This document shows positions 1 to 7,984 of a stretch of 64,000 nt of DNA, piece by piece (positions within the stretch are counted from its first letter, which is position 1; every line of letters begins with the position of its first letter). The position numbers and the translations under genes were made by a program. The notes below the pieces were generated by a model. The model ran no database searches. It saw nothing but the letters and a program-made list of their open reading frames with translations, and had not been told where the DNA came from. This DNA comes from Maribellus sp. CM-23 (GTDB lineage Bacteria; Bacteroidota; Bacteroidia; Bacteroidales; Prolixibacteraceae), in contig NZ_JADWYJ010000001.1 in assembly GCF_021354595.1 (NCBI RefSeq), forward strand, positions 659,446 through 723,445, written 5' to 3'.

Positions 1-112
1 TCGGAATGACAAGGTCTTTAACGTTTCCAGTAGATTGAGGGGATATTTTGGCGGATTCCCACCAAAATATCCCCTCAATCTACTTCCAGATCATAATTCG
101 TTGTCATTCTGA
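1..112. repeat. REP-like nested inverted repeat (may extend past window start)
   Basis: Positions 29-51 and 62-84 form a perfect 23-bp inverted repeat around a 10-base loop. Outside it, bases 1-12 and 101-112 are again complementary at 11 of 12 positions (ggaatgacaa against ttgtcattct). The outer motif resembles the dispersed intergenic REP-type sequences common in Bacteroidota chromosomes. No protein is encoded. The element could be longer because the window begins inside it. Confidence 0.6.
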
Positions 113-184
113 GCGTAATAAAATGAAGCGACAGAATCTACTCATAAAACACTTTATTGGACTGTTGTGATGTAAAGTACCTAA

Positions 185-952
185 TTACCCCCGAGTAAAC
201 ACAGGTTTTCCGGGCTTTGACAAACGCGGATTAAAAACATAGCCTTCCGAATCAAAAGCCTGCAAATCTTCCACTTTCTCCACCTTGTTTTCAATGATAA
301 AACGCGTCATTAAACCCCGGGCTTTCTTCGCAAAAAAGGAGATCATTTTGTACTCACCGTTCTTCATATCTTTAAACTCCGGCGTAACAATCTCGGCTCC
401 CAGTTTTTTAGGATCGATGCTTTTGTAGTACTCGTTCGACGCCAGGTTGATCAGTACCTGACTCCCCGATTCTGCAATCGCTTCCTTTATTTTGGGCGTG
501 ATTTTGCTTTTCCAGAACGCATACAAATCATCCGAACGCAGGTATTTCAGCTTGGTACCCATTTCCAGGCGATAGGGCTGAATGAGGTCGAGCGGGCGCA
601 AAACCCCGTACAAACCGGAAAGAATGCGCAGCTTGTTTTGCAGCAACATCAACTGATCCTCGGTAAGCGAAGGCGCATCGAGTCCCTGGTATACATCACC
701 GTTAAACGCCAGTACCGCCTGTTTGGCATTTTCGGGCGTAAAAGGCGGTTGCCAGGTTTGGTTACGCTCGTAGTTCAGTTGCCCCAGGGCGGCCGAAATC
801 CCCATCAACTCCGAAAGTTGTTTGGGTTTCATTTTTCGCAACCGGGTCATTAGCTTTTCCGATTCGTCCAGCATGTCGGGCCGGGTAAAAGTAGCTGTGG
901 TGGGGGCTGTTTCAAAGTCCAGCGATTTGGCCGGAGATATAACTATTAACAT
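185..952 (-). CDS. yaaA: Peroxide stress protein YaaA (DUF328/UPF0246)
   Basis: This 255-residue protein is full length for the YaaA family. The family-typical N-terminus (MLIVISPAKSLDFE) and the mid-protein segments LSGLYGVLRPLDLIQPYRLE and NLASNEYYKSI are present. In Escherichia coli YaaA lowers free intracellular iron during hydrogen peroxide stress and binds DNA in vitro; the function here is inferred by family. It is cytoplasmic with no signal peptide. The ATG at 952 lies about 25 bases downstream of a plausible -7 box, so it appears to be transcribed alone. It is followed by only the REP-like element. Confidence 0.93.
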   Translation of the reverse strand: MLIVISPAKSLDFETAPTTATFTRPDMLDESEKLMTRLRKMKPKQLSELMGISAALGQLNYERNQTWQPPFTPENAKQAVLAFNGDVYQGLDAPSLTEDQLMLLQNKLRILSGLYGVLRPLDLIQPYRLEMGTKLKYLRSDDLYAFWKSKITPKIKEAIAESGSQVLINLASNEYYKSIDPKKLGAEIVTPEFKDMKNGEYKMISFFAKKARGLMTRFIIENKVEKVEDLQAFDSEGYVFNPRLSKPGKPVFTRG

Positions 953-977
953 GACAGTATAGCTGATTATTTGTTTC

Positions 978-985
978 CAAAATTA
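978..985 (-). promoter_or_regulatory. Putative -7 box for yaaA (TAATTTTG)
   Basis: Read on the minus strand the site is TAATTTTG, matching the Bacteroidota TAnnTTTG element, about 25 bases upstream of the yaaA ATG. No convincing -33 TTTG is visible. Confidence 0.4.
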
Positions 986-1092
986 ACAGGAAAAACACAG
1001 GAAAGTTTAAAAGATCGTCAATAGTATCCGCAAAATTCAGGAGACTGCTTCCCTGTGATGTACAGAAGCACAGCAACGATAAATTCGGACAT

Positions 1093-1126
1093 AAAAAGAA
1101 CGAGCATGTCTTAATGGACAGCTCGG
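1093..1126 (-). terminator. Rho-independent terminator of the mutS2-like gene
   Basis: CGAGC-TGTC pairs with GACA-GCTCG around a six-base loop, with one bulge. On the minus strand the hairpin is followed by a T-rich run. It begins 14 bases after the stop codon of the upstream gene. Confidence 0.65.
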
Positions 1127-1139
1127 TCTTCCGTTGTAT

Positions 1140-3047
1140 CTACTGGTCTTTTTTGCTGACAAGATTCAGTCGGTCCAAAGCAACAGTACTTTTCAGGCTG
1201 CCAAATACTACCGTTACCTTCTTCCCTTTCATCTCCAGAACAAGTCCCGGTGCGGTTTGTCCTTCCAGACAAACAGTATCGCCCGTCTCAATTACCGCAT
1301 TGATTACTGGCGGCTTATCTTCTGCCGGTTTATTTGTCTGAGCAGGATTGACTTCTGAAACAGTAACCGGATTGTCCACCTGCTGTTTTACTTCTTTTCG
1401 CCTGGCTTCCCAATAAAGCTTGTCGCGGGCAATCGACTGCAAGAAATTATCCATGTTGATAAAATCGTCCCCAATTTTGGCCGACGAATCTACAATAATA
1501 TCTTCCGGTAAGCCAATTCGCCGGGCCACTTCAATGGCAAACGAACTTCCCGGATTGCCAATGGAAAGCCGGTACAGCGGTTGCATCCGTTCCGCATCAT
1601 AAAGCATCGCCCCGTTGATAATCCCATCGGTTTCGTAGGCAAAGTGTTTCAGGTTCTGAAAGTGCGTGGTAATAACCCCAAAGCTGTGCTTTCGGTTGAA
1701 GCGGTCGAGCAGGGTTTCGGCAATCGCTCCGCCAATCTGAGGTTCTGTTCCACTGCCAAACTCATCAATCAAAATCAGCGTTTGGGCGGTACAGTTTTCG
1801 ACAAAAAACTTCATGTTGCCCAAATGCGAGGTATAAGTACTAAGACTGTTCTCAATGCTTTGCCCATCGCCAATGTCCATAAAAATGTGCTCAAATATTC
1901 CGGCCTGCGACTCCTTGCTTACCGGAATAAGAAGCCCGCATTGCAGCATGTATTGCAACAAGGCAACAGTTTTTAAACACAGCGATTTTCCTCCCGCATT
2001 TGCTCCCGAAACAATCAGTAAGCGGTCTTTGGCATTCAGGCTGATATCCAGCGGCAACGCCTGCTTGTTTTGTTGCCGGAGGGCAATGTTCAGCAAAGGA
2101 TGGATCGCGTGGCTCCATTCCACCTGCTGCCGGTCTTCAAAAACAGGTTTAACCCCGTTAATGCGGGATGCAAACAAAGCCTTGGCGCGTGTAAAATCAA
2201 TTTCACCCAAGAAGCTGTACGACTGCAGCAATTTGGGAATATGCGGCCTTACCTGGTCGGTAAAAACAGTCAGTATCTTGATGACTTCCCTGCGCTCGTC
2301 GGTTTCCAGTTCACGCAAACGACGATTGGCCTCGGCCACCGCTTCCGGTTCAATATAAACAGTTTTTCCACTGCCCGAATCATCGTGCACCACTCCTTTT
2401 ATTTTTCGTTTGTTGGAGGCACTTACGGGAATAACAATACGACCGTCGCGCATGGTGGATTGAATATCGCGGCTGATATGCCCTGCTGTTTGCGCATCGC
2501 GAATGGCCTTTTGCATGTGGCGTGTAACAGCCTTGGCAGCTTCTGCTTTGCCTTTGCGAATATCGGCCAGCCGCCGCGAGGCGTTGTCTTTCACCTGTCC
2601 CGATTTGTCCAGAATAGAACCGGCCCGTTCCACCAACGAAGGGAACACCTGTATTTTAGCGGCCATTGCGGCAAGCGCCGGATAGCGGGGCTTGCCTGCG
2701 TTGGTTACGGCCTTTCGCAAAAAGTCAACTATTTCGTTCACCGTCTGGAGAGAGTTCATCAAGTCGGCTATCTCATTTTCATAAAACCAACGTGTAACAT
2801 CGCCTGCAACCTTTTGCAAGGGAGTACGCGCATCGATAAAAAAGTCAGAAGGAAAATCTTCTTTGTTTCCAACAATTTGCAGTAACTCGTCGGTTTGTGT
2901 CAACCATCGGTTAATGGTTAAATAATCTGTTGAAAAAGCCATAGAGGCAACCCATTCTTCTCCAAGCGGGCATAAACATTTCTCGGTAATGTACTGGCGG
3001 ATTTCTTCAATGCCAGTTTTTTGTTCAAAATTATCCGGGTAAATCAT
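1140..3047 (-). CDS. MutS2-family ATPase without Smr domain
   Basis: A 635-residue MutS2-type protein. It has no MutS mismatch-reading domain I; it begins directly with the core/clamp region (residues 1-330). The Walker A motif GANAGGKS is near residue 350 and Walker B LILIDEFGSGTEP near 430. MutS2 proteins are usually about 780-800 residues and end in a coiled coil, a KOW-like domain and a C-terminal Smr endonuclease domain. Here the linker after the ATPase is short (residues ~535-575), the KOW-like segment survives (residues ~580-630), and the Smr domain is absent: a stop follows at once and the 190 bases to yaaA have no room for it. MutS2 has been linked to suppression of recombination and to rescue of collided ribosomes. 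Either role here would lack Smr activity in cis. Confidence 0.9.
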   Translation of the reverse strand: MIYPDNFEQKTGIEEIRQYITEKCLCPLGEEWVASMAFSTDYLTINRWLTQTDELLQIVGNKEDFPSDFFIDARTPLQKVAGDVTRWFYENEIADLMNSLQTVNEIVDFLRKAVTNAGKPRYPALAAMAAKIQVFPSLVERAGSILDKSGQVKDNASRRLADIRKGKAEAAKAVTRHMQKAIRDAQTAGHISRDIQSTMRDGRIVIPVSASNKRKIKGVVHDDSGSGKTVYIEPEAVAEANRRLRELETDERREVIKILTVFTDQVRPHIPKLLQSYSFLGEIDFTRAKALFASRINGVKPVFEDRQQVEWSHAIHPLLNIALRQQNKQALPLDISLNAKDRLLIVSGANAGGKSLCLKTVALLQYMLQCGLLIPVSKESQAGIFEHIFMDIGDGQSIENSLSTYTSHLGNMKFFVENCTAQTLILIDEFGSGTEPQIGGAIAETLLDRFNRKHSFGVITTHFQNLKHFAYETDGIINGAMLYDAERMQPLYRLSIGNPGSSFAIEVARRIGLPEDIIVDSSAKIGDDFINMDNFLQSIARDKLYWEARRKEVKQQVDNPVTVSEVNPAQTNKPAEDKPPVINAVIETGDTVCLEGQTAPGLVLEMKGKKVTVVFGSLKSTVALDRLNLVSKKDQ

Positions 3048-3259
3048 CTTCTCTTAAAATGATACGATACCAGCCGTCAGTATACTGACAGACCAATATA
3101 CAGTTAATAAAAAGTATTACTAATAACTGGAGATTTCCCATATTCCGACCCGGCGCAATCCTGCACCACCGGCACCTCACTGATCAGAGATGCGAACTCG
3201 CAATATGGTATTTACACGGAAGCAAAATTCATAAAAAGATGTATCTGTTTTTTCTGACG

Positions 3260-3267
3260 CAAATGTA
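3260..3267 (-). promoter_or_regulatory. Putative -7 box upstream of mutS2-like gene (TACATTTG)
   Basis: TACATTTG on the minus strand matches TAnnTTTG. It lies about 210 bases upstream of the ATG, which would give a long leader. The -33 element is not clear. Confidence 0.35.
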
Positions 3268-3328
3268 AAAACATTTTACAATAAAACAGCCCTTTCCTTC
3301 AACATAGGTGCCGAATACAGCTATCCGG

Positions 3329-3631
3329 CTAAATCCACACCACAATTTCTATTTCATTCCCGGCTGTAATATGCTCCTTTTTTCTGATTTCGGCCTTTAA
3401 CGGCAGGAAATAGGTATTCTGTTTGGTATCGAACCAAATCGCCGTTTTCCATTCGCTGTTTCCGATCTGTGCAGTGGCTTTTAGCCTTCCCCATCCTTCC
3501 TCTTCGCGTCCGAAGGTGCTTCTGATCTCTTTGGCCAATCCGGCAGGGAAAGAGACAAAAAACCAACCACCCGGCGCCCCGTATTGCCAGGGCTCCGCCT
3601 TAAACGTGTATTTAACTCCTTTTATTTGCAT
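3329..3631 (-). CDS. DUF1905 domain protein
   Basis: A 100-residue single-domain protein that matches DUF1905, a small beta-barrel family often found fused to or near YdeI/OmpD-associated domains. The segments APGGWFFVSFP, EEGWGRLKATAQIG and TYFLPLKAEIRKKE are typical. There is no signal peptide, so it is probably cytoplasmic. Its biochemical role is unknown. It starts 13 bases after the stop of the secreted propeller protein on the same strand and could be co-transcribed with it. Confidence 0.8.
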   Translation of the reverse strand: MQIKGVKYTFKAEPWQYGAPGGWFFVSFPAGLAKEIRSTFGREEEGWGRLKATAQIGNSEWKTAIWFDTKQNTYFLPLKAEIRKKEHITAGNEIEIVVWI

Positions 3632-3644
3632 GGCAGAACGTATG

Positions 3645-5222
3645 CTATTGTTCGTCGTAACCGTGGTACAGGTAAAGCGCCCCGTACGACCAGTTAGGCC
3701 CCTGAAGCCCCGGGTAATTGTACCGATCCATCATCAGTGCCACATACTTAAACGGATAGCCGTCGGGTAACTGAACCACATTGGGCCACACCCTAGTTCC
3801 GGCGCTGTCGTCCCAGGGCGGCAAATCCATTCTCAAAGTCCCCACTTCGTGGAGATCGGGGTAAGTATAAATAAAAATTTCCCGTTCAGAACTCCCCGAG
3901 AAGCAATAGCGGGTATCTCCTATTTTCTGAATCGATGTACCGGTTGAGTTGTGCTCTGTTGGCCCCGCAATCCGCTGGTAGTTCTTGTTCCAATCAACCG
4001 ATTCCAGCACAACAGCTTTGTAGCCCTCGTGATTTTCGCAGGTGAGTATCCGCCATTTATTAACGTCCTCGTCCCACAAAATGTGCGGGTCTTCGATATC
4101 GCCAACAATACCAAAAGGCGCGGCTTTCATCACCGAAAAACCAAGGCGCGGATCTCTTTTGCTTTCAACGGCCAGCAGCTGCTTTTTCTCCTTGTCAGGA
4201 AAAGCATAGGCGCTAAAGCCGGTGGTAAGACCCCGCCAGGTTTGCTGCTCGCGGTCGTAGAAAATGTGCGAGGCGATCTCGTTTCGCAGCAAATCGTCGC
4301 CACGGTCGAATACGATTATCCCTTCCAGCTTCAGGTCAAAAACCGTGGGGTTCATGCTAAACACACCCTGTACATGGTGCGGCAGTGCCCGTCCGCGAAT
4401 CGACATGGTGTACCACAAACGCCCCTGGTCGAGCAGCAGGTCGCCGTTTTCGTAGGTGATGGCACGTATATCGGCCAAACCCACCCCGGTGGTAATTGCC
4501 GCCTCTACCCTGTTGATGCTCACCGCTCCTTTCTGAAGCGCGACATACAAATGCGACTGAAAAGCATGCAGGTATCTTTTGTTGCGCAAGTCGATGTAGC
4601 GGTTAAAATCACTCTGCCCGATCACTTGGGGTATTCCCCCGTTGTGCAAGTACAGGGTAAAACCGCTTCCCAGCATTTGCAATATGATGCGGCCTTTTAG
4701 CTGAGTCGTCTCTTCGGCATTAACTGCAATGGATTGATCAGTGATTGTCTCTGCTCCCTTGGTAACTCTTAGCTTCACCGAAGTAAGCAGCGAATCTGTA
4801 AAGCCAACTGTCACCCGGAACTGCTCACTATCGCCGGCATCCGAAAACTGAAAGCCCAGCTCGCCGCTGCCCGAGCATGCACTCAGGTCGATGGTATAGG
4901 TAGCAAACGGATTAAATCCACCAAACCAAATGCCGGTTTGTGTTTCCTCTTGCGACTGAACCACCAGCTTATTGTCGCGGTACGTAATTTCTGATGCCTG
5001 AGCCAAATATTGCTTAACAGGATGCATCGAAGCCGGGCCAACCACCTGCCCGGGGTTAAGTCCCGCCAGCGGAATCGACTGCTGTTCATCAAAGAGCATG
5101 CGTTGTACGCCCTGCCGCACAAAGTTTATCTGATCGGGCGACGGCTGGCATTGCGCCACATGCGGCAAGACTCCCATCAGGGTACAAAAGAGAAGGAAGC
5201 CGCTTATATGTTTTAAGTTCAT
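3645..5222 (-). CDS. Secreted beta-propeller glycoside hydrolase-like protein
   Basis: A 525-residue exported protein. Residues 1-25 form a Sec signal peptide ending near AQC. The N-terminal half (about 60-250) looks like a beta-sandwich of the concanavalin type. The C-terminal half carries propeller-blade signatures seen in clan GH-F/J enzymes: GDIEDPHILWDEDVNKW near residue 375, and repeated short strands. I cannot assign it to GH43, GH32 or GH117 by eye, because the acidic triad cannot be placed with confidence. It is likely periplasmic or surface-exposed and acts on a glycan. The neighbours are not carbohydrate genes apart from DUF1905, so the substrate is open. Confidence 0.6.
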   Translation of the reverse strand: MNLKHISGFLLFCTLMGVLPHVAQCQPSPDQINFVRQGVQRMLFDEQQSIPLAGLNPGQVVGPASMHPVKQYLAQASEITYRDNKLVVQSQEETQTGIWFGGFNPFATYTIDLSACSGSGELGFQFSDAGDSEQFRVTVGFTDSLLTSVKLRVTKGAETITDQSIAVNAEETTQLKGRIILQMLGSGFTLYLHNGGIPQVIGQSDFNRYIDLRNKRYLHAFQSHLYVALQKGAVSINRVEAAITTGVGLADIRAITYENGDLLLDQGRLWYTMSIRGRALPHHVQGVFSMNPTVFDLKLEGIIVFDRGDDLLRNEIASHIFYDREQQTWRGLTTGFSAYAFPDKEKKQLLAVESKRDPRLGFSVMKAAPFGIVGDIEDPHILWDEDVNKWRILTCENHEGYKAVVLESVDWNKNYQRIAGPTEHNSTGTSIQKIGDTRYCFSGSSEREIFIYTYPDLHEVGTLRMDLPPWDDSAGTRVWPNVVQLPDGYPFKYVALMMDRYNYPGLQGPNWSYGALYLYHGYDEQ

Positions 5223-5318
5223 ATAGCTGTGAATGTTTATTTTGTTATTGATTTAGGTTTCTAATCGTTTTTATCTCTCGGTACAACGGTTTACTCAGCA
5301 TTGGCGATGATAAAATGT

Positions 5319-5459
5319 TTAATTCGCTAATCCAGCCTGCTTTTCCCAGTCTTTTTCAAGTTCACGAATATCCTTCTTATAAATCAGTTCAAACATCATT
5401 TCATTCCTGACATGATTTGAGTTGGATAATGAGCGATATAATTTCAGAAACTTCTCCTC
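5319..5459 (-). pseudogene. C-terminal remnant of an unidentified gene
   Basis: On the minus strand an open frame of about 46 codons runs from just after a TGA near 5460 to a TAA at 5319-5321. It has protein-like composition (for example MFELIYKKDIRELEKDW) but no start codon with a plausible leader. It reads like the tail of a longer protein whose front has been lost. It sits at the edge of the cassette-like island. The identity of the parent gene is unknown. Confidence 0.35.
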
Positions 5460-5486
5460 TCACATAAGATTGTTAGCACAAGTACT

Positions 5487-6008
5487 TTATTCATTTTGGG
5501 CTGAGATTTCCAATTTTAAAATAACATTCTCACCATCGATATTTGTATAACCAATCCGAACCATTTGTCCGTTTTCTTTTATTGGTCCATTATTATTTGA
5601 GGTCTTATGAAATCCGTCGATTATCAGATAATCTGAGTATCTAAAATGTACGCCTTTTACCGAGAAACTCTCAAAATGATTTTGACTTTTTTGAGCAGGG
5701 TTAAAGTCTTCAACCTTTCCTTCAATTTTCGTGTATGCTTTATTTTCAATCATCGATTTTAGATTTCTTTCTCTTTCAACGATAGAAGGAATTTTCATAA
5801 GAAAAACGACTACTATTATGGAAGATATTATTCCTAAAATCCAACCGAAAAACAAAATGATTTGACGGGGTACCGAAAAGCGTTTATAATATTTCTTGAC
5901 GAAATAAACAATTCCAAATCCGAGTGCTCCAACTAATAAAAACGGAATCAAATGCCAAATATCGCTTCCGCCAAATTTATACTCATATATTGTTTCGTAT
6001 GCAGTCAT
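5487..6008 (-). CDS. Hypothetical two-TM membrane protein
   Basis: A 173-residue protein that I do not recognise. Two hydrophobic segments (about residues 18-37 and 48-70) are separated by a basic loop (KKYYKRFSVPRQ), followed by a soluble C-terminal domain of roughly 100 residues. That domain has a beta-rich, DUF3592-like look: KIEGKVEDF, VKGVHFRYSDY, GQMVRIGY. Base composition is clearly more AT-rich than flanking core genes, which suggests transfer. It follows intercistronic repeat A by 10 bases and is the last of three similar-sized genes on this strand. Confidence 0.7.
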   Translation of the reverse strand: MTAYETIYEYKFGGSDIWHLIPFLLVGALGFGIVYFVKKYYKRFSVPRQIILFFGWILGIISSIIVVVFLMKIPSIVERERNLKSMIENKAYTKIEGKVEDFNPAQKSQNHFESFSVKGVHFRYSDYLIIDGFHKTSNNNGPIKENGQMVRIGYTNIDGENVILKLEISAQNE

Positions 6009-6018
6009 TCTAATATCT

Positions 6019-6160
6019 TAACGGTTGGTACATGTTGCCGGGGCAGATTTCGAAGAGCGTTCCTGTCCGAAGGACATGGAACTGCGATGCGATCCCGAGT
6101 ACTCGGGACGCAGTTGGCACACCACCGAACCCGCTATAAAAATTACACATTGTTGCAAGC
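6019..6160. repeat. Intercistronic repeat A (attC-like candidate)
   Basis: It begins TAACGGTTGGTACATGTTG and ends ATTGTTGCAAGCCGTAA, so its ends form an imperfect inverted pair. Inside are a perfect 16-bp palindrome (TCCCGAGTACTCGGGA), ACTGCG/CGCAGT arms around it, and a TGTCC/GGACA hairpin. The first ~75 bases align with repeat B at 6719. It fills almost the whole gap between two small membrane-protein genes, as recombination sites of gene cassettes do. No integrase is present in the window. Confidence 0.5.
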
Positions 6161-6166
6161 CGTAAT

Positions 6167-6691
6167 TTATTTTTTTTTGTTTTTAATCAACTCAGTGACA
6201 AAGTTTACCAATTCTAAATCGTCTGGTGAAATCACTATTTTTTTATTGTCTTTTGTATTAATGAGTACCCAGTTTGTATCTCGACTTGTCAAGATTGTCA
6301 TTTTATTAATCCTTGTCGAAGAATAATATCCAATATTTCCTAAAACTCCTTCGGCGCCAAATATTCGAATTAATCCTTTTCTGTCCTCAGAATCAAAAAT
6401 TCTCACATTAAAAATCTCTCGAATGTTTATAACCTTTTGCGTTAGTCTGCTTTTTATTATCAGGTTACCATTTAAAATCTTATATGATATCGGTGTCTGG
6501 TAAATACCGAAAACACAGGCAATCAAATAGGTTAGAGACAGAATAATGGCAATAACAAAAGGTGCTTTATTGTTATCAGATTTTGCGTATAAAAAACCTG
6601 TCAAAAGAGCAAAAGCTAAAAAGACAAAAATGGTCTTCATTTTTGTTCTCTTGTCCATAGACGATTTACATTCAAATATTGCATTTTCCAT
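6167..6691 (-). CDS. Hypothetical membrane protein with PH-like domain
   Basis: A 174-residue protein. Two membrane segments lie at about residues 19-37 and 44-63. The C-terminal half (about 68-170) resembles a bacterial pleckstrin-homology-like domain: it starts SYKILNGNLIIKSRL, contains a WVLINTKDNKKIVISPDD strand pair, and closes with an amphipathic helix (LVNFVTELIKNKKK). Function is unknown; such domains often sit on the cytoplasmic face of the membrane. The start could also be the ATG at 6658 or 6640. The gene is AT-rich relative to the surrounding chromosome and lies between repeats A and B, which suggests that it moved as a unit. Confidence 0.65.
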   Translation of the reverse strand: MENAIFECKSSMDKRTKMKTIFVFLAFALLTGFLYAKSDNNKAPFVIAIILSLTYLIACVFGIYQTPISYKILNGNLIIKSRLTQKVINIREIFNVRIFDSEDRKGLIRIFGAEGVLGNIGYYSSTRINKMTILTSRDTNWVLINTKDNKKIVISPDDLELVNFVTELIKNKKK

Positions 6692-6718
6692 ATTAAATGC
6701 GATTTCAATTATGGCTTA

Positions 6719-6840
6719 TAACGGTTGGTACATCTTGTGAAGCAGATTTCGTAGAGCGTTCATACTCTGCTGAACGGAATTGCGATACGAGAATCCATTA
6801 GACTGCGCCGCACGCCCTCGCAAGGCAATTTGCAAATCCA
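6719..6840. repeat. Intercistronic repeat B (attC-like candidate)
   Basis: It starts TAACGGTTGGTACATCTTG, almost identical to the start of repeat A, and then shares GCAGATTTCG-AGAGCGTTC and TGCGAT-CGA blocks with it. The two starts are exactly 700 bases apart. The second halves diverge in sequence, as expected if secondary structure rather than primary sequence is conserved. Confidence 0.5.
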
Positions 6841-6854
6841 AACTTTCTTTCATT

Positions 6855-7313
6855 TTATAATTCCAATATTTCAGAAAACAATGTCTTGTATTCTTGAACA
6901 TTCCTTACAAATTCCTTTTTTACCCAAATCAAATATGTTATCCCAACAACTAAGAATATGCCTCCAAATATGGAAGCAGTTACATTACCTGTTATTATTC
7001 CGAAGATTATTGTCAATAGACCTAAAGCCAAAAAAATAGAGACCTCCAATATATTTAAAATGTGCTGATTAAATGAGATTTCTACATAGGTCTCATTTCC
7101 CGTATCCGTTTGTGTTATCTTTCCATTTGCTATAATATGATTACGAAGTATCGTTTGAAATGCAGAAAGAATCCGTTTTCGAACTCTAAAGTTTGTTGAA
7201 TTATCATCATTTTCTACATCGAAAACAAATCCGTTAATAGATCCAAATGCGGAGTCTAATTTTTTAATAATCGCTTGAGAATCACTTTCCACTTTAAAAT
7301 TCCAGACTTTCAT
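6855..7313 (-). CDS. Hypothetical membrane protein
   Basis: A 152-residue protein of unknown function. The N-terminal ~85 residues are soluble, begin MKVWNFKVESDSQAIIKKLD, and contain a basic segment (RVRKRILSAFQTILRNH). Two hydrophobic segments follow at about residues 92-110 and 114-130, then a charged tail. The first gene of the small cassette-like series on the minus strand, it is bounded by repeat B downstream. Upstream, near 7325, the sequence TGCTAACGTACCAA carries an inverted TTGGTAC block like that in repeats A and B. AT-rich compared with neighbours. Confidence 0.65.
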   Translation of the reverse strand: MKVWNFKVESDSQAIIKKLDSAFGSINGFVFDVENDDNSTNFRVRKRILSAFQTILRNHIIANGKITQTDTGNETYVEISFNQHILNILEVSIFLALGLLTIIFGIITGNVTASIFGGIFLVVGITYLIWVKKEFVRNVQEYKTLFSEILEL

Positions 7314-7548
7314 AATATCGTTTTAAATGTTTGCTAACGTACCAATAAATGTATAGTACATTATATCTTATTAACTACGACTCCAATAACTTACAGCTAT
7401 CGAACTAAAAATAAACATAATTTTCCGTTTCTGGCTGAAGTGGCTGGAATAGAATTCACCCCGGAAAAGGGAAACTATCATAAGCGCGGGTAAACGATCC
7501 GTCCGTTAACTAACGACCGGAGAAGGCAAAAGAATCGCTTTCCTGATC

Positions 7549-7835
7549 GTTGACACGGTCAAAAGGCCCACCAAACAGTTTTTCATGTCATTGACACGGT
7601 CAAAAGGCCCACCGAACAATTTTTCATGTCATTGACACGGTCAATAGCTTGTCGGAACAGTTTTTCATGCTTTGTCTGACGGACATGAGGTGAAAAATCA
7701 GTTTTTCACGACTTGTCTGGCTGACGAGAGATGACAAATCATTTTTTTATGCTTTGTCTGACAGACACGGGCTGACCGAACAGTTTTTCATATCATTGCT
7801 GCGGACAACGGTTTTTCCGACGGTTTTTTCGGGTG
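7549..7835. repeat. Seven-unit 41-bp tandem array
   Basis: Units start at 7549, 7590, 7631, 7672, 7713, 7754 and 7795, each exactly 41 bases. The conserved core is CAGTTTTTCATG near the unit end. Each unit opens with a short hairpin whose sequence changes but whose pairing is mostly kept: TTGAC-acg-GTCAA in units 1-3, and TGTC-GACA types in units 4 and 6. Units 1 and 2 are nearly identical and the array decays towards unit 7. Because 41 is not a multiple of three, it is not a coding repeat. Confidence 0.8.
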
Positions 7836-7895
7836 GTTTAATACGCAACATGGAATCAGGAATACTGTGGTCCGTTAGAATAATTACAGAACAAC

Positions 7896-7934
7896 AGATT
7901 GCTTCTCCGTCAGCTGACGGATCGCAATGACGAT
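7896..7934. repeat. REP-like palindrome
   Basis: A perfect 14-bp palindrome CCGTCAGCTGACGG (7907-7920) is flanked by GATTGCTTCT on the left and ATCGCAATGACG on the right. This layout matches dispersed REP-type palindromes in Bacteroidota. A partial copy (CCGTCAGCTGATG) appears near 13949. Confidence 0.5.
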
Positions 7935-7984
7935 GTTGCGAGACAGTTTGTCGTGTGGAGGGTAGCTTTTACAGGGGGTTCCGG

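Larger units (their letters stand above)
7314..7984. other. Gene-free interval with tandem array and palindrome
   Basis: No open frame with coding character is seen. The interval contains the 41-bp tandem array (7549-7835) and a REP-like palindrome (7896-7934). The rest is unremarkable AT-rich or mixed sequence. Confidence 0.6.

Noticed and set aside
2070..2885. Long antisense open frame (271 codons) opposite the MutS2-like gene
   Set aside because: It is a shadow of the coding strand; composition is rich in His/Arg/Phe in the way typical of antisense reading, with no motif.
7549..7835. Possible CRISPR array (regular repeats)
   Set aside because: Repeats are directly adjacent with no unique spacers between constant repeats, the period is 41 bases in total, and no cas genes are present.
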